DNA of 30,864 bases, taken from the NCBI GenBank assembly GCA_023432805.1, contig JAEYUG010000044.1, forward strand, positions 1-30,864, read 5' to 3'. Made by a program: the position numbers and the translations under genes. The notes under the pieces were generated by a model that saw only the letters and a program-made list of their open reading frames with translations, made no database searches and was not told where the DNA came from. Of the stretch, positions 16,033 through 24,198 are shown in pieces. This DNA is from Bacteroidota bacterium. Lineage in GTDB: Bacteria; Bacteroidota; Ignavibacteria; SZUA-365. Positions within the stretch are counted from its first letter, which is position 1. Each line of letters begins with the position of its first letter.

Positions 16033-18222
16033 GTTGTCGATGTCGACGGGAACGTAGGACTGCTGAACACCCGTCAACGCCACATCATTCTGTGATGAAC
16101 CTGCAAGATGCAGGTCGCCGTTCAGCTGATCCCGGAAAGTGATGATCTTGCTGATCGAATTCAAGTTGAGGTTCGTGCCCGTCTGCAGCGCACCCAGATT
16201 GGCATAATTCGCTCCATTCCAATAGGCAAAGGTACCACCCGTATTGAACAGCACATTGTGGTCGAATCCGCGCAGCGTAGTGTTGTAGAAATACATGCAG
16301 TACGCAGCGGAGTTCGTATAGAAGATGTTGTTCGTGTAGCGGATGTTCGTACCGTAGTAGGAATACAGCGCGCGTGACGACGTGCCGGTGGCGTGGACAT
16401 ACACCGAGTTGAAATCAACGTTGCCGTTGTTGGAGTAATAGGAATAGAGGCCGTACGCAGTACCGGATCCGCCATGGACCGTGATCATGTTGTTGGTCAC
16501 GAGTGCTTCATTGCCCGGCGTCGCCGTGAAGTAATAGTAATACAACCCATACTTCGTACCGGAAGTCCCGATCAGGTCAATGCGGTTGCCGGAGACAATC
16601 GCCTTGTTCTGCAGGTATCCAGTGTACATGCCGTAGTTGGTGTACGTGTTGTTCGTGCGGATCCAGTTGCCGCGAATTTCAGGCGCGTCGATATACCACA
16701 TGGCCAGACCCATGTAGTAGAAGTTGTGGAAGCGGTTGTTGATCAGCTTCCAGTTGGCAAGCAGCGTCGTCGTGCCCGAACCATAGATATAGGCAGAGTA
16801 CCCGCCGTTGAGGATGTCGTTGTTGATGAACTGGTTGTTGTTGTCGCCCGTGTAATAGGAGTAGATGTTGCAGAGATAGTTCGACGTCGAGGTCGTCGGC
16901 ACGGTCTGGATGGTGTTGCCCTCGAAGATGTTGTCATTCGCAGATGCCTGGAAGGTCACAACGCGGGCGTAGCTGGTGCCGAGTCCCTGGATCGTCATGT
17001 TGCGGAAACGGATCCAGTCCGCACCATTGAGCAGCAGCGTGTGAGGGGTGACGCTCGAGGTCGAATTGAAGCTGAGTGTCACGTCGATCTTGTTGCCGGA
17101 CTCCGACTGGAAGGTGATGGTGTTCACGGCGGAGGCACCGGCGACCTGATTGATCGTCACCTGCTCGGTGTACACACCATTACGCACATTGAAAAGCACA
17201 GGGCCGCAGACTCCATTTGCATTCAGATCTGCCACGGCGGCGCTGAACGACGGATAGTTCGGGGCGGCACCACCGATGGTGAATGTACCGGCGATAGCCG
17301 ACTTGCGGGTCACCTGCACGGAGTCATTCGTATTGCTCGTGTCAGCAACGCCGTTGGGCATCGTCGACCACGCGCGAATCGTGTAGGGAGTGTTGGCGAG
17401 GAAGTTGTATCCGGGATGAATCGTCACGTTGGTCTCACGTGTCGTGGAGTTCAGCGTGTCCAGAAGACCTGTCCATGCGAAGGGGGGTTGCACGACACCG
17501 TTGAGCGACCAGTTGATCGTTGTGGAGGTGATCTGGTTCGTCCCGAAGTTGCGCAGCTTCACGATGATCGGATAGGTGCCGGGGCAGAAATCCAACGGGG
17601 ACTCCACCGACTTGACACCGACATCGTTCGGACCGCGCGGGGTCTCGAAGCGCAGTTCCATGAACTGGTTCGCACCACCGCAGGTCGGCGTGTTGATGCC
17701 GCCCCAGTTCGAGTTGCCGATGCACGTACGGATGATGTATCCGGGTGATGGGCAGTTCGAGCCGCTGCAGAGCGACACGGGGTTGATCCAGACTTCACCG
17801 GAATATCGCGTTCCGCAGACAGACCACACGTTCCCGTTCGTCATCGGGGAGATGTAATCCTGACCATTCTTGATGGCCGCCGCAAATGCGTTGACGATCG
17901 TGACGTCGTCGGTCCATTGGCCCGGCAAATCGAAGGTGCCACGGATGAGCACGCGATTGTACAGTCCGGGCTGGAGGCTCGCACGAAACGCGTTCCACGT
18001 CGCACACTGGCCGGCAGACGGGGTGACGCCGTTGGTAAAGTTGTCGGTATACACCGCATCCTGAGCCTGCAGCGACGCGAAGGGAAGCGCGAGTGCCACA
18101 ATCAGAAGCAGTGCTGCGAATGGTCCGGTCAAGCGCGCGGCCGGAGCGCGACGCGTCTTCGATCGATCACGACCGAGGGACCAAGACGGAAGTGCATCGA
18201 ACATCCGTACTTGTGATCTCAT
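15010..18222 (-). CDS. T9SS-secreted tyrosine-rich parallel beta-helix protein with interrupted dockerin module (copy B)
   Basis: The protein has 1070 residues. ATG 18222 has GAGG five bases upstream and leads to a signal peptide (GPFAALLLIVALALPFASL, cleavage after QAQ). The N-terminal 170 residues (DNFTNGVTPSAGQCATWNAF to FMELRFETPR) are Cys-containing and unlike those of copy A, so the two proteins probably bind different targets or assemble differently. From FCPGTYPIIVKLRNFGTNQI on, the order matches copy A: Ig-like domain, beta-helix of about eight coils, dockerin-like loops about 50 residues apart (GDVNNDGIANYADRAALN, DADGNGMVNNYDLLPVKVN) and T9SS sorting domain. The coils carry Tyr clusters (NYGMYTGY, KYGLYYYY, AYGLYSYY, ALYSYYG). 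Function is unknown; a cell-surface adhesin, matrix protein or glycan-active protein is plausible. Confidence 0.85.
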   Translation of the reverse strand: MRSQVRMFDALPSWSLGRDRSKTRRAPAARLTGPFAALLLIVALALPFASLQAQDAVYTDNFTNGVTPSAGQCATWNAFRASLQPGLYNRVLIRGTFDLPGQWTDDVTIVNAFAAAIKNGQDYISPMTNGNVWSVCGTRYSGEVWINPVSLCSGSNCPSPGYIIRTCIGNSNWGGINTPTCGGANQFMELRFETPRGPNDVGVKSVESPLDFCPGTYPIIVKLRNFGTNQITSTTINWSLNGVVQPPFAWTGLLDTLNSTTRETNVTIHPGYNFLANTPYTIRAWSTMPNGVADTSNTNDSVQVTRKSAIAGTFTIGGAAPNYPSFSAAVADLNANGVCGPVLFNVRNGVYTEQVTINQVAGASAVNTITFQSESGNKIDVTLSFNSTSSVTPHTLLLNGADWIRFRNMTIQGLGTSYARVVTFQASANDNIFEGNTIQTVPTTSTSNYLCNIYSYYTGDNNNQFINNDILNGGYSAYIYGSGTTTLLANWKLINNRFHNFYYMGLAMWYIDAPEIRGNWIRTNNTYTNYGMYTGYLQNKAIVSGNRIDLIGTSGTKYGLYYYYFTATPGNEALVTNNMITVHGGSGTAYGLYSYYSNNGNVDFNSVYVHATGTSSRALYSYYGTNIRYTNNIFYTNSAAYCMYFYNTTLRGFDHNVLFNTGGTFAYWNGANYANLGALQTGTNLNLNSISKIITFRDQLNGDLHLAGSSQNDVALTGVQQSYVPVDIDNDPRVLPYRGADEACYILPNTVTYRFIDTENQDVSFANIPGTINVNVNVAFPDMGFPLMVTVNFYTVPGNVLAYSTSFNATKLAGQTLNATYQVSVPPTLQPGYYRMNVVFNTQNSCGDYINYVPGDKGLLLVGQGQTPCIVWPGDVNNDGIANYADRAALNKYIFDANMRPSWLNGPARYRADYLTNPMTYYTWEGQAGAPWSTPDGCYMDADGNGMVNNYDLLPVKVNYLRTHGSWTPRADDNIIAGTFGMTQNYPNPFNPSTTLQYSVPEKSTVKIVVTDLVGRTVATLVEGTMDAGVRTVTFDASALESGVYMARYEATGLASGITSSRIVKMTLSK

Positions 18223-18460
18223 ATGTACCTCATGGAAAAGTGGTGGGAGTAGCCGGGTGCAATGACTTGGAGCGTGTTTGAGGTGCGTTCATAACGCTCG
18301 TCTGGCAGCAAATCCACATACCACCGGTCGCAACAACCGAAAATGGAATGGCGGCGACACCACATGTCGCAGCATCCATTGATGCATCAGTATTCGAACC
18401 CGGCGTGGTGCATGTCGCTAGACGGGATAAAAGAATGATATCGGCCAACATACATGGAAA

Positions 18461-19690
18461 TCAGGTGGATGACAAGTCTCCATCCTTCCCATCCCCCGCC
18501 CCCGTTTCCTGCGCCTTGAATGCGGCGTAGTAGGGCTTGCGGCTTCCCTCGTAGCTGTCGATCCGCACCAGCACGCCCTCGAGTTTCCCGTTCACGAGCG
18601 GGATCCGCCGGCTGGTCTTCAAGCCGATCGACTTCCGCAATGCGGGGTCGCCCGTGTAGATGTATGCGGTCGTTCCCCTGCACTTCTGCTTGATGAAATC
18701 CCCCAGTTCCCCATACAGCTTCTGTACCTCCTCGTATTCTCCGAGACGGATGCCATAGGGAGGATTGGCGAAGAGGATGCCGTTTTCGAAGGATCGGATA
18801 TGTTGGAATGGGCGGCAGTCGAGCGCTACCGCAGCTCCGTGCGGAAGCCGTGCGAGATTGTCGCCCGCCACCGCAAGCGTGCGCTGCGACATGTCGCTGC
18901 CGCTGATGAGTCCTTCGGGCAATGCACGCATCTGCGCATCGGCGTTCGCGCGCACGCGCTGCCAGACCTTCTCATCGTAGTCGGGCAGGGACATGAATCC
19001 GAAGCGTTCGCGCAAATACTGCGCGGGGATGCGGCAGTAGGCCATGAGCGCCTCGCAGAGAATCGTACCGGATCCGCACATGCAGTCGAGCAGGGGACGC
19101 TCGCCATCCCATTCGCTGATGCGAATGATGGCCGCCGCAAGCGTCTCCTGCATGGGGGCTTCCCCCGCGAGCAGGCGGTACCCGCGCTTGTGGAGGGATT
19201 CTCCCGAGGTATCGAGGCTGACGACGGCGACATCCTTCTCGATGTGGAGATTGAATCGGACATCCGGGTCCGCTGTCGACACGCTCGGTCGTCGTCCCTT
19301 CGACACGGTGCGGAAGCGGTCTGCGATCCCATCCTTCAGGCACTGTGCCGCGTAGAGGGAATTGGTGAATGCCCTGCTCTGCACGGTGGCGGTGATGGAG
19401 AAGGTCTGTTCGAGCGTGAAGATGCGCTCCCATTGGATCATGCGCGCCCGTGCGACAAGATCCTCGGCGCTGGTGCAGGGGAAGTGCGCGAGTGGTGCCA
19501 GGACGCGGGAGAGGAGCCGCGCGGAGTAGTTGATCGCGTAGAGTGTGGCGCGGTCGGCCTCGAACGCCACGCCGCGATAGGTGGCGCGGGTGTTGCGGGC
19601 GCCGAGTTCGAGGAGCTCCTGTTCGCAGAGTGCCTCCATCCTGCCCGGAGCCTGTGCGAAATAGCGTTCGTTCTTCTGGTAGTCGTACAT
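18461..19690 (-). CDS. THUMP-domain class I rRNA methyltransferase (RlmL N-half-like)
   Basis: The 409-residue protein starts at ATG 19690, with AGGA about seven bases upstream. The THUMP-type RNA-binding region covers about 1-165 (FAQAPGRMEALCEQELLELG start). The methyltransferase domain has motif I LLDCMCGSGTILCEA and the N6/N2-type motif FANPPYGIRLG. E. coli RlmL makes m2G2445 in 23S rRNA. This protein has only the N-terminal methyltransferase unit and lacks the second (RlmK) domain, as is usual outside Gammaproteobacteria. The extreme C-terminal tail (GAGDGKDGDLSST) is low complexity. Confidence 0.9.
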   Translation of the reverse strand: MYDYQKNERYFAQAPGRMEALCEQELLELGARNTRATYRGVAFEADRATLYAINYSARLLSRVLAPLAHFPCTSAEDLVARARMIQWERIFTLEQTFSITATVQSRAFTNSLYAAQCLKDGIADRFRTVSKGRRPSVSTADPDVRFNLHIEKDVAVVSLDTSGESLHKRGYRLLAGEAPMQETLAAAIIRISEWDGERPLLDCMCGSGTILCEALMAYCRIPAQYLRERFGFMSLPDYDEKVWQRVRANADAQMRALPEGLISGSDMSQRTLAVAGDNLARLPHGAAVALDCRPFQHIRSFENGILFANPPYGIRLGEYEEVQKLYGELGDFIKQKCRGTTAYIYTGDPALRKSIGLKTSRRIPLVNGKLEGVLVRIDSYEGSRKPYYAAFKAQETGAGDGKDGDLSST

Positions 19691-19818
19691 CGTCGATCCT
19701 GTGCTCGTCGGCGCGGAGCCGTGGTGAACAGGCAAGATACGAAACCCGGCACGGCTGGTCACATCCTACAATAATCAGATCATCACGCGGACGGCATGAT
19801 GCTTGTCGGGGCTTCCTG

Positions 19819-20289
19819 TCAGTTGTCGCGGATACTCCGGCCCTTCATGATGAGGTCCTGCGTTCCCTTGACAGTTGTTCGTTCCCCGTCGATCTGGATG
19901 ATCCGCCCCTTGAGTTCAATGTCGCCATTCTTCTTCATGGTGAGCGAGCTCGCGCCGACGTCGAGCGTGATCTGGTCCCGCACCCTGACGATCAGGTCCT
20001 TGCCGATGGCGGCGTTCAGGTGCTGGCCCGTCTTCACGGTCATGCCGTCGTTGATGTCGAGCGTTGCGTTTCTGCCGACATCAAGCGTCAGATTCTCCGA
20101 GCGCAGCGTGACCGTGTTTCCCGCGGACGCGTCGAGCACGCGCTGCAGGACCTCGATGCGCTGCTCGAGCTTCCTCATCCGATCCTGCAGTTCGGCGAGC
20201 TGGCGATCGGACTGTGCATCAGGGAGCGGTGATCCGTGGGTGCGGATGAATATGCCGAAGATGAGTGGCAGTACGAGTGCCTTGAACAT
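19819..20289 (-). CDS. Small exported protein with coiled coil and VgrG/gp5-like beta-helix repeats
   Basis: A 156-residue protein from ATG 20289, with AGGAG about eight bases upstream. A short hydrophobic signal (MFKALVLPLIFGIFI) leads into a coiled coil (LQDRMRKLEQRIEVLQRVL, about residues 33-52). After that come short alternating beta repeats: LTLDVGRNATLDINDGMTV, IVRVRDQITLDVGASSLTM and KKNGDIELKGRIIQIDG. The last part closely resembles the C-terminal triple-stranded beta-helix of VgrG and gp5 spikes (small-residue, Gly/Asp-turn, IxIxG pattern). No other type VI secretion or phage gene is nearby. A plausible reading is a trimeric periplasmic or surface needle; function unknown. It lies between abgT and rlmL and may be cotranscribed with abgT. 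Confidence 0.7.
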   Translation of the reverse strand: MFKALVLPLIFGIFIRTHGSPLPDAQSDRQLAELQDRMRKLEQRIEVLQRVLDASAGNTVTLRSENLTLDVGRNATLDINDGMTVKTGQHLNAAIGKDLIVRVRDQITLDVGASSLTMKKNGDIELKGRIIQIDGERTTVKGTQDLIMKGRSIRDN

Positions 20290-20319
20290 GGGGGAACTCC
20301 TGGGACGGGGAGGAGGAAT

Positions 20320-20344
20320 GCACGGGGCAGGGATGCCCCGGTGC
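20320..20344 (-). terminator. Possible weak hairpin between abgT-like and needle-like genes
   Basis: gcac-ggggca / tgcccc-gtgc pairs with a one-base bulge and loop tccc. It has no T-run, so it is more likely an attenuator or an mRNA stability hairpin than a full terminator. Confidence 0.35.
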
Positions 20345-20375
20345 GCGAGTGGATGCAGGGGCACAGCCGCGCGCC

Positions 20376-21902
20376 TCAGCGGAAGCTTGCTTCGTAGTGG
20401 AGCGGTCCGTCGGGACCGACAGGCAGCCCGATGGTCATCCAGAGGATGAGCAACAGCGCCCATGCGATACCGAAGACAACCGAGTATGGCAGCATCGTGG
20501 AGATGATCGTCCCCATGCCGTATCGGTCGTCATACTTTTCGGCAAACGCGACGATGAGTGCGAAGTACGACATCATCGGCGTGATGACATTGGTGATGGA
20601 ATCGCCGATGCGGAAGACGGCCTGGGTGAGGGATGGGTGGTAGCCGAGCAGCATGAACATGGGAACGAACACCGGCGCCATGAGCGCCCACTTTGCAGAC
20701 GCCGAACCCATGAACATGTTGATCAGTCCGCTGAACAGAATGAAGGCCAGCATGAGGGGGATGCCCCCGATGCCGAGCGAGCGGAGGAGTTCCGCCCCAT
20801 CGATCGCCAGGATGAGACCGAGGTTCGAGTACTGGAAGTAGTAGACGAATTGCGCCGCGAAGAAGACAAGCACGATATAGCTGGCCAGATGGCTCATCGA
20901 GGAGATCATATGCTTGACGCCCTGCTTGTCGGTGCGGATACTGCCGGTGATCCAACCGAAGACGATGCCGGGTATCAGGAAGAAGACCATGATCGCCGTG
21001 ATCATGCCGTTGAAGAAGGCAGAATGCAGCATGGACTGCCCCGCGTGCCGCAGGAGACCGTTCTCGGGAATCACGGTTGCGGCAAAAAAGGCAACGACGG
21101 CGAGCACCCATACCCCGGACCAGAGTAGTGCCTTCTTTTCGCGTGGGGTGAGATGGTCCATTTCGATGGCAGCCGCATTGCCGGTGTAGGGACCGAGGCG
21201 ACGCTCGACGAAACGCTCGGTGACGAGGGTGCCGACGATGATGATCATGACCGCGGAGGCGGACATGAAATAGATGTTGGTCGCAGGTGTGATCACGATG
21301 TTTGCGTCGATGATCCGCGCCGCACTCTGCGTGAGACCCGCAAGCACGGGATCGACGCCTCCGATGAGGAAGTTCGCACCAAATCCACCACTGACACCTG
21401 AAAACGCTGCCGCGAGTCCCGCAATCGGGTGTCTGCCAAGGGCGAGGAATATCACGGCGCCCAGGGGGATGAGCACGACGTAGCCGGCTTCCGATGCGAG
21501 ATGCGACAACACGCCTGCAGCGACGAGCGATGCGGTGATGAGACGTGCGGGCGCCTTGAGCACGAGCGCACGGATGAGCGCCGTAAGCAATCCCGAACCC
21601 TCGGCGATGCCGATGCCGATCATTGCGACGAGCACGAGACCGAGGGGTGGGAATTTCACAAAGTTGTGCTCGACGTTTTCGAACATCCAGCGAATCCCTT
21701 CTGCGGTGAGCAGGCTGCGCGCATGGATCGCCTCTCCGGTGCCGGGATGCACTGCGGACGTGCCAAGCCAGGCCGCTACGGCCGACAGCACGACGACAAG
21801 CGCTGCAAGGATCGCGAAGATGGTGGCCGGATGCGGCAGGGCGTTGCCGACGGTTTCGACGCGATTCAATGAGCGGGCGAAGAAGGATGCGGGTTTCGTC
21901 AT
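20376..21902 (-). CDS. AbgT-family transporter
   Basis: The protein has 508 residues with about a dozen membrane segments, for example ATIFAILAALVVVLSAVAAW, LVLVAMIGIGIAEGSGLLTA and YIVLVFFAAQFVYYF. Family hallmarks include GIGIAEGSGLLTALIR, SHLASEAGYVVLIPL and GFGANFLIGGVDPVLAG in the first half, and FILFSGLINMFMGSASAKWA with DSITNVITPMMSYFALI in the second. AbgT proteins import p-aminobenzoyl-glutamate or, in MtrF/YdaH, export sulfonamides and folate catabolites. Which applies here cannot be told. ATG 21902 is chosen for the MTKPASFFARSLNRVE start; GAGGAG lies about ten bases upstream. It diverges from the gene at 22124. Confidence 0.93.
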   Translation of the reverse strand: MTKPASFFARSLNRVETVGNALPHPATIFAILAALVVVLSAVAAWLGTSAVHPGTGEAIHARSLLTAEGIRWMFENVEHNFVKFPPLGLVLVAMIGIGIAEGSGLLTALIRALVLKAPARLITASLVAAGVLSHLASEAGYVVLIPLGAVIFLALGRHPIAGLAAAFSGVSGGFGANFLIGGVDPVLAGLTQSAARIIDANIVITPATNIYFMSASAVMIIIVGTLVTERFVERRLGPYTGNAAAIEMDHLTPREKKALLWSGVWVLAVVAFFAATVIPENGLLRHAGQSMLHSAFFNGMITAIMVFFLIPGIVFGWITGSIRTDKQGVKHMISSMSHLASYIVLVFFAAQFVYYFQYSNLGLILAIDGAELLRSLGIGGIPLMLAFILFSGLINMFMGSASAKWALMAPVFVPMFMLLGYHPSLTQAVFRIGDSITNVITPMMSYFALIVAFAEKYDDRYGMGTIISTMLPYSVVFGIAWALLLILWMTIGLPVGPDGPLHYEASFR

Positions 21903-22049
21903 GCGGGGGGTGCTCCTCGTATCTCCGTGCGAAATCAACTGGACATGTCATTGAAGATACGGAACATCCCCTTGCGTGAAAACCGCCGCGGACCGGTGCT
22001 TCCCACCGTGCGTGGCGCAATCCGTCTTCTGATGAACGCACGTTTTTCC

Positions 22050-22080
22050 TTGTATCTGTCCGCTCGAACGTTCTACCTTG
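22050..22080 (+). promoter_or_regulatory. Candidate promoter of the S74 tail-fibre-like gene
   Basis: TTG (22050-22052), 21 bases, then TACCTTG (22074-22080), about 43 bases before the start codon. The spacing is slightly longer than the Bacteroidota norm. Confidence 0.3.
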
Positions 22081-22123
22081 CGCCAAGCCATTCCCCCTCC
22101 TACATACATGGAAGCACCCCGTC

Positions 22124-24145
22124 ATGCGTACTCTCATCGCAGTACTGCTCGTGCTGTCGTCGACGGCTTTCTCACAGGTTCCGCGAACCATCAGTTATCA
22201 GGGCATCCTCACGGACGCGCAGGGCACCCTTGTCCCCGATGGGAATCACCAGCTCACCCTTCGCTTCTACGACGCGGCGACGGGTGGCACGATGCTGCAC
22301 TCGGAAATCCACTCGGTCGTGGTCGTCAATGGTCTGTTCAATGCGATGCTTGGGTCGACGACGCCTCTGCCCGCATCCCTTGCGTTTGACCGGGCCTACT
22401 TCCTCGGCGTGAGCGTGAATGGCGGCAATGAACTTGCACCACGCACTGCGCTGACTGCTGTGCCATACGCGCTCAGGGCCGTCGTGGCGGAGGGACTTGC
22501 CACGAATGCCACGGGTGCTGTCACGCGCATCAACAACCAGACAGGCGCCCTCACGATTCAGGGTGCGGGTGGCACTACCGTGACGAACAACGGCAACACC
22601 TTCACCGTAACCTCGACAGGTTCCGGCGGAACAGGGGTGCAGGGGGTGCAGTCCTCAGACGGCAGTGTGACGGTCACGAATCCGAATGGACCCACCGCCG
22701 ATCTTGGCATCGCGGCGGGCGCGGTCACGAGCGACAGAGTCGCCGACGGCGCCATCACGGCGGAAAAACTGGCGGCAGGCGCCGTCACAGCGCAGAAGAT
22801 TACGGCGAATCAGGTTGTCAAGAGCCTGAACAGCCTCAGGGACGATGTCACACTCGTTGCCGGTGCAGGCATTTCCATCACTCCGAATGGGAACAACCTG
22901 TTCATCAGTGGTTCAGGCGTGCTGCAACAACTGAAGAACGACGATGGTGCATTGGAGGTTCTCAATGGCCTCGGACCGATCACGACGATCAACCTCAAGG
23001 CGGGTGCTGTGCAAACCCAGCATATTGCGGACGGTTCGGTCACCTCTGCGAAACTTGCGTCAGGAGCCATCCCTGCATCGCTCCCTCCGAGCGGTCCGGC
23101 CGGTGGCGATCTGACGAGAAACTACCCCAATCCCACGATCGCAGACAATGCGGTAACCTCACGGAAGATCCTTGATGGGACGATCGCCACTCACGATCTT
23201 GCCGACAGTGCCGTGACCATCGACAAGATCGGATCCGCGGGAGCAACGGGCGGGCAGGTGATAACCTACAACGGAACGGATGTCGTATGGCAGACTCCGA
23301 CAGGAGTGAGCGGAACCGGCTCCGCCAATCGCCTCGCATTCTGGGGGAGCAGTACAACGTTGACGAGCGATCCGAATTACTCTGTCACGTCGGGCAGCAG
23401 CGGCAAGATTGCTCTGGGATTTCAGTGCACTGCGACGGGCAACAACGGTCTTTCGCTCGGTGCACAATGCGAGGCGAGCGGTTCGAATTCCGTCGCGATC
23501 GGGGCCGGGAGCACGGCGAACTCGAATGGAGCATGCGCCATTGGAGTCAATGCAAGTGCGAGCGGTGTTCGCGCGCATGCGATCGGGAACTTCGTGACAG
23601 CGTCCAATGGCGGATCCTTCGTCCTTGGTGACGCCAACACGACGAATCTTGCTTCGACAGCCGGCAATCAGATCAGCATGCGCTTCACGGGCGGGTACAG
23701 ATTCTTCACCAACAGTGCATTCACCACCGGGGTGACCATGGCGGCGAATGTGAGCGGGTGGACGAACATGTGTGACCGCAACCTCAAGGAGCACGTGACA
23801 TCGATCGACGGCGAAGCCCTTCTCGAGAAACTGCGAATCCTTCCGATCAGTGAGTGGAGCTACCGGAACGCCGATCCGTCCATTCGCTATATCGGTCCCA
23901 TGGCACAGGACTTCCATGCGGCGTTCCATCTCGGAGGAAGCGACAGCCTCGGCATCAACAGCATCATCGCCGATGGTGTGAACATGGCCGCGGCGAAGGC
24001 TCTGGAAGCGCGTACACGCGATCTCCGTAACATTGTCCTGGCGCAGCGGGAGACCATCGGCACCCTGACCGAGGCATTGAGACTCGTCAGCATCAGATTG
24101 TCACAGCTTGAGGGGGCGATGTCAATGACGGCGACGACCCCGTGA
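22124..24145 (+). CDS. Tail-fibre-like secreted protein with YadA-like repeats and C-terminal S74 chaperone domain
   Basis: The protein has 673 residues. A signal peptide (MRTLIAVLLVLSSTAFSQ) is followed by a conserved N-terminal domain (VPRTISYQGILTDAQGTLV to APRTALTAVPYALRA, to about residue 125). Fibre-like repeats with AVTSDRVADGAITAEKLAAG-type units span about 190-390. A YadA-head-like roll with 14-residue repeats (NNGLSLGAQCEASGSNSVAIG) covers about 427-505. The Peptidase S74 intramolecular chaperone follows (CDRNLKEHV, ILPISEWSYRN, YIGPMAQDFHAAF), ending in a coiled coil. S74 domains help trimeric fibres fold and usually self-cleave with a Ser-Lys dyad. Here the Ser position is Cys550, with Lys555 retained. 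It is probably a trimeric surface fibre. The longest non-repetitive homology appears to be shared with Bacteroidota proteins rather than an intact prophage, since no phage gene is nearby. Confidence 0.88.
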   Translation: MRTLIAVLLVLSSTAFSQVPRTISYQGILTDAQGTLVPDGNHQLTLRFYDAATGGTMLHSEIHSVVVVNGLFNAMLGSTTPLPASLAFDRAYFLGVSVNGGNELAPRTALTAVPYALRAVVAEGLATNATGAVTRINNQTGALTIQGAGGTTVTNNGNTFTVTSTGSGGTGVQGVQSSDGSVTVTNPNGPTADLGIAAGAVTSDRVADGAITAEKLAAGAVTAQKITANQVVKSLNSLRDDVTLVAGAGISITPNGNNLFISGSGVLQQLKNDDGALEVLNGLGPITTINLKAGAVQTQHIADGSVTSAKLASGAIPASLPPSGPAGGDLTRNYPNPTIADNAVTSRKILDGTIATHDLADSAVTIDKIGSAGATGGQVITYNGTDVVWQTPTGVSGTGSANRLAFWGSSTTLTSDPNYSVTSGSSGKIALGFQCTATGNNGLSLGAQCEASGSNSVAIGAGSTANSNGACAIGVNASASGVRAHAIGNFVTASNGGSFVLGDANTTNLASTAGNQISMRFTGGYRFFTNSAFTTGVTMAANVSGWTNMCDRNLKEHVTSIDGEALLEKLRILPISEWSYRNADPSIRYIGPMAQDFHAAFHLGGSDSLGINSIIADGVNMAAAKALEARTRDLRNIVLAQRETIGTLTEALRLVSIRLSQLEGAMSMTATTP

Positions 24146-24198
24146 AGTCGCCATGCGTGCACTGGCCATTGCGTGATCAATGGGTTATGCAACGTCTG

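Noticed and set aside
14953..16095. Long plus-strand open frame (380 codons) antisense to the C-terminal part of beta-helix gene B
   Set aside because: Rich in His, Val, Arg and Gly with no domain or signal. It is the mirror of a highly biased GC-rich coding strand, and the opposite frame carries clear T9SS and dockerin motifs.
16393..17748. Plus-strand open frame of 451 codons antisense to the beta-helix
   Set aside because: Same reason: low-complexity VVVxxVV/RR composition produced by reverse-complemented Tyr/Asn-rich repeats.
20530..22191. Minus-strand open frame of 553 codons overlapping the AbgT transporter
   Set aside because: Arg/His-rich frame-shifted shadow; the AbgT frame has membrane segments and family motifs.
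22124..24145. Prophage, because of the tail-fibre-like S74 protein
   Set aside because: It has its own signal peptide and no capsid, terminase, integrase or tail gene is near; such proteins are common in free-living Bacteroidota relatives.
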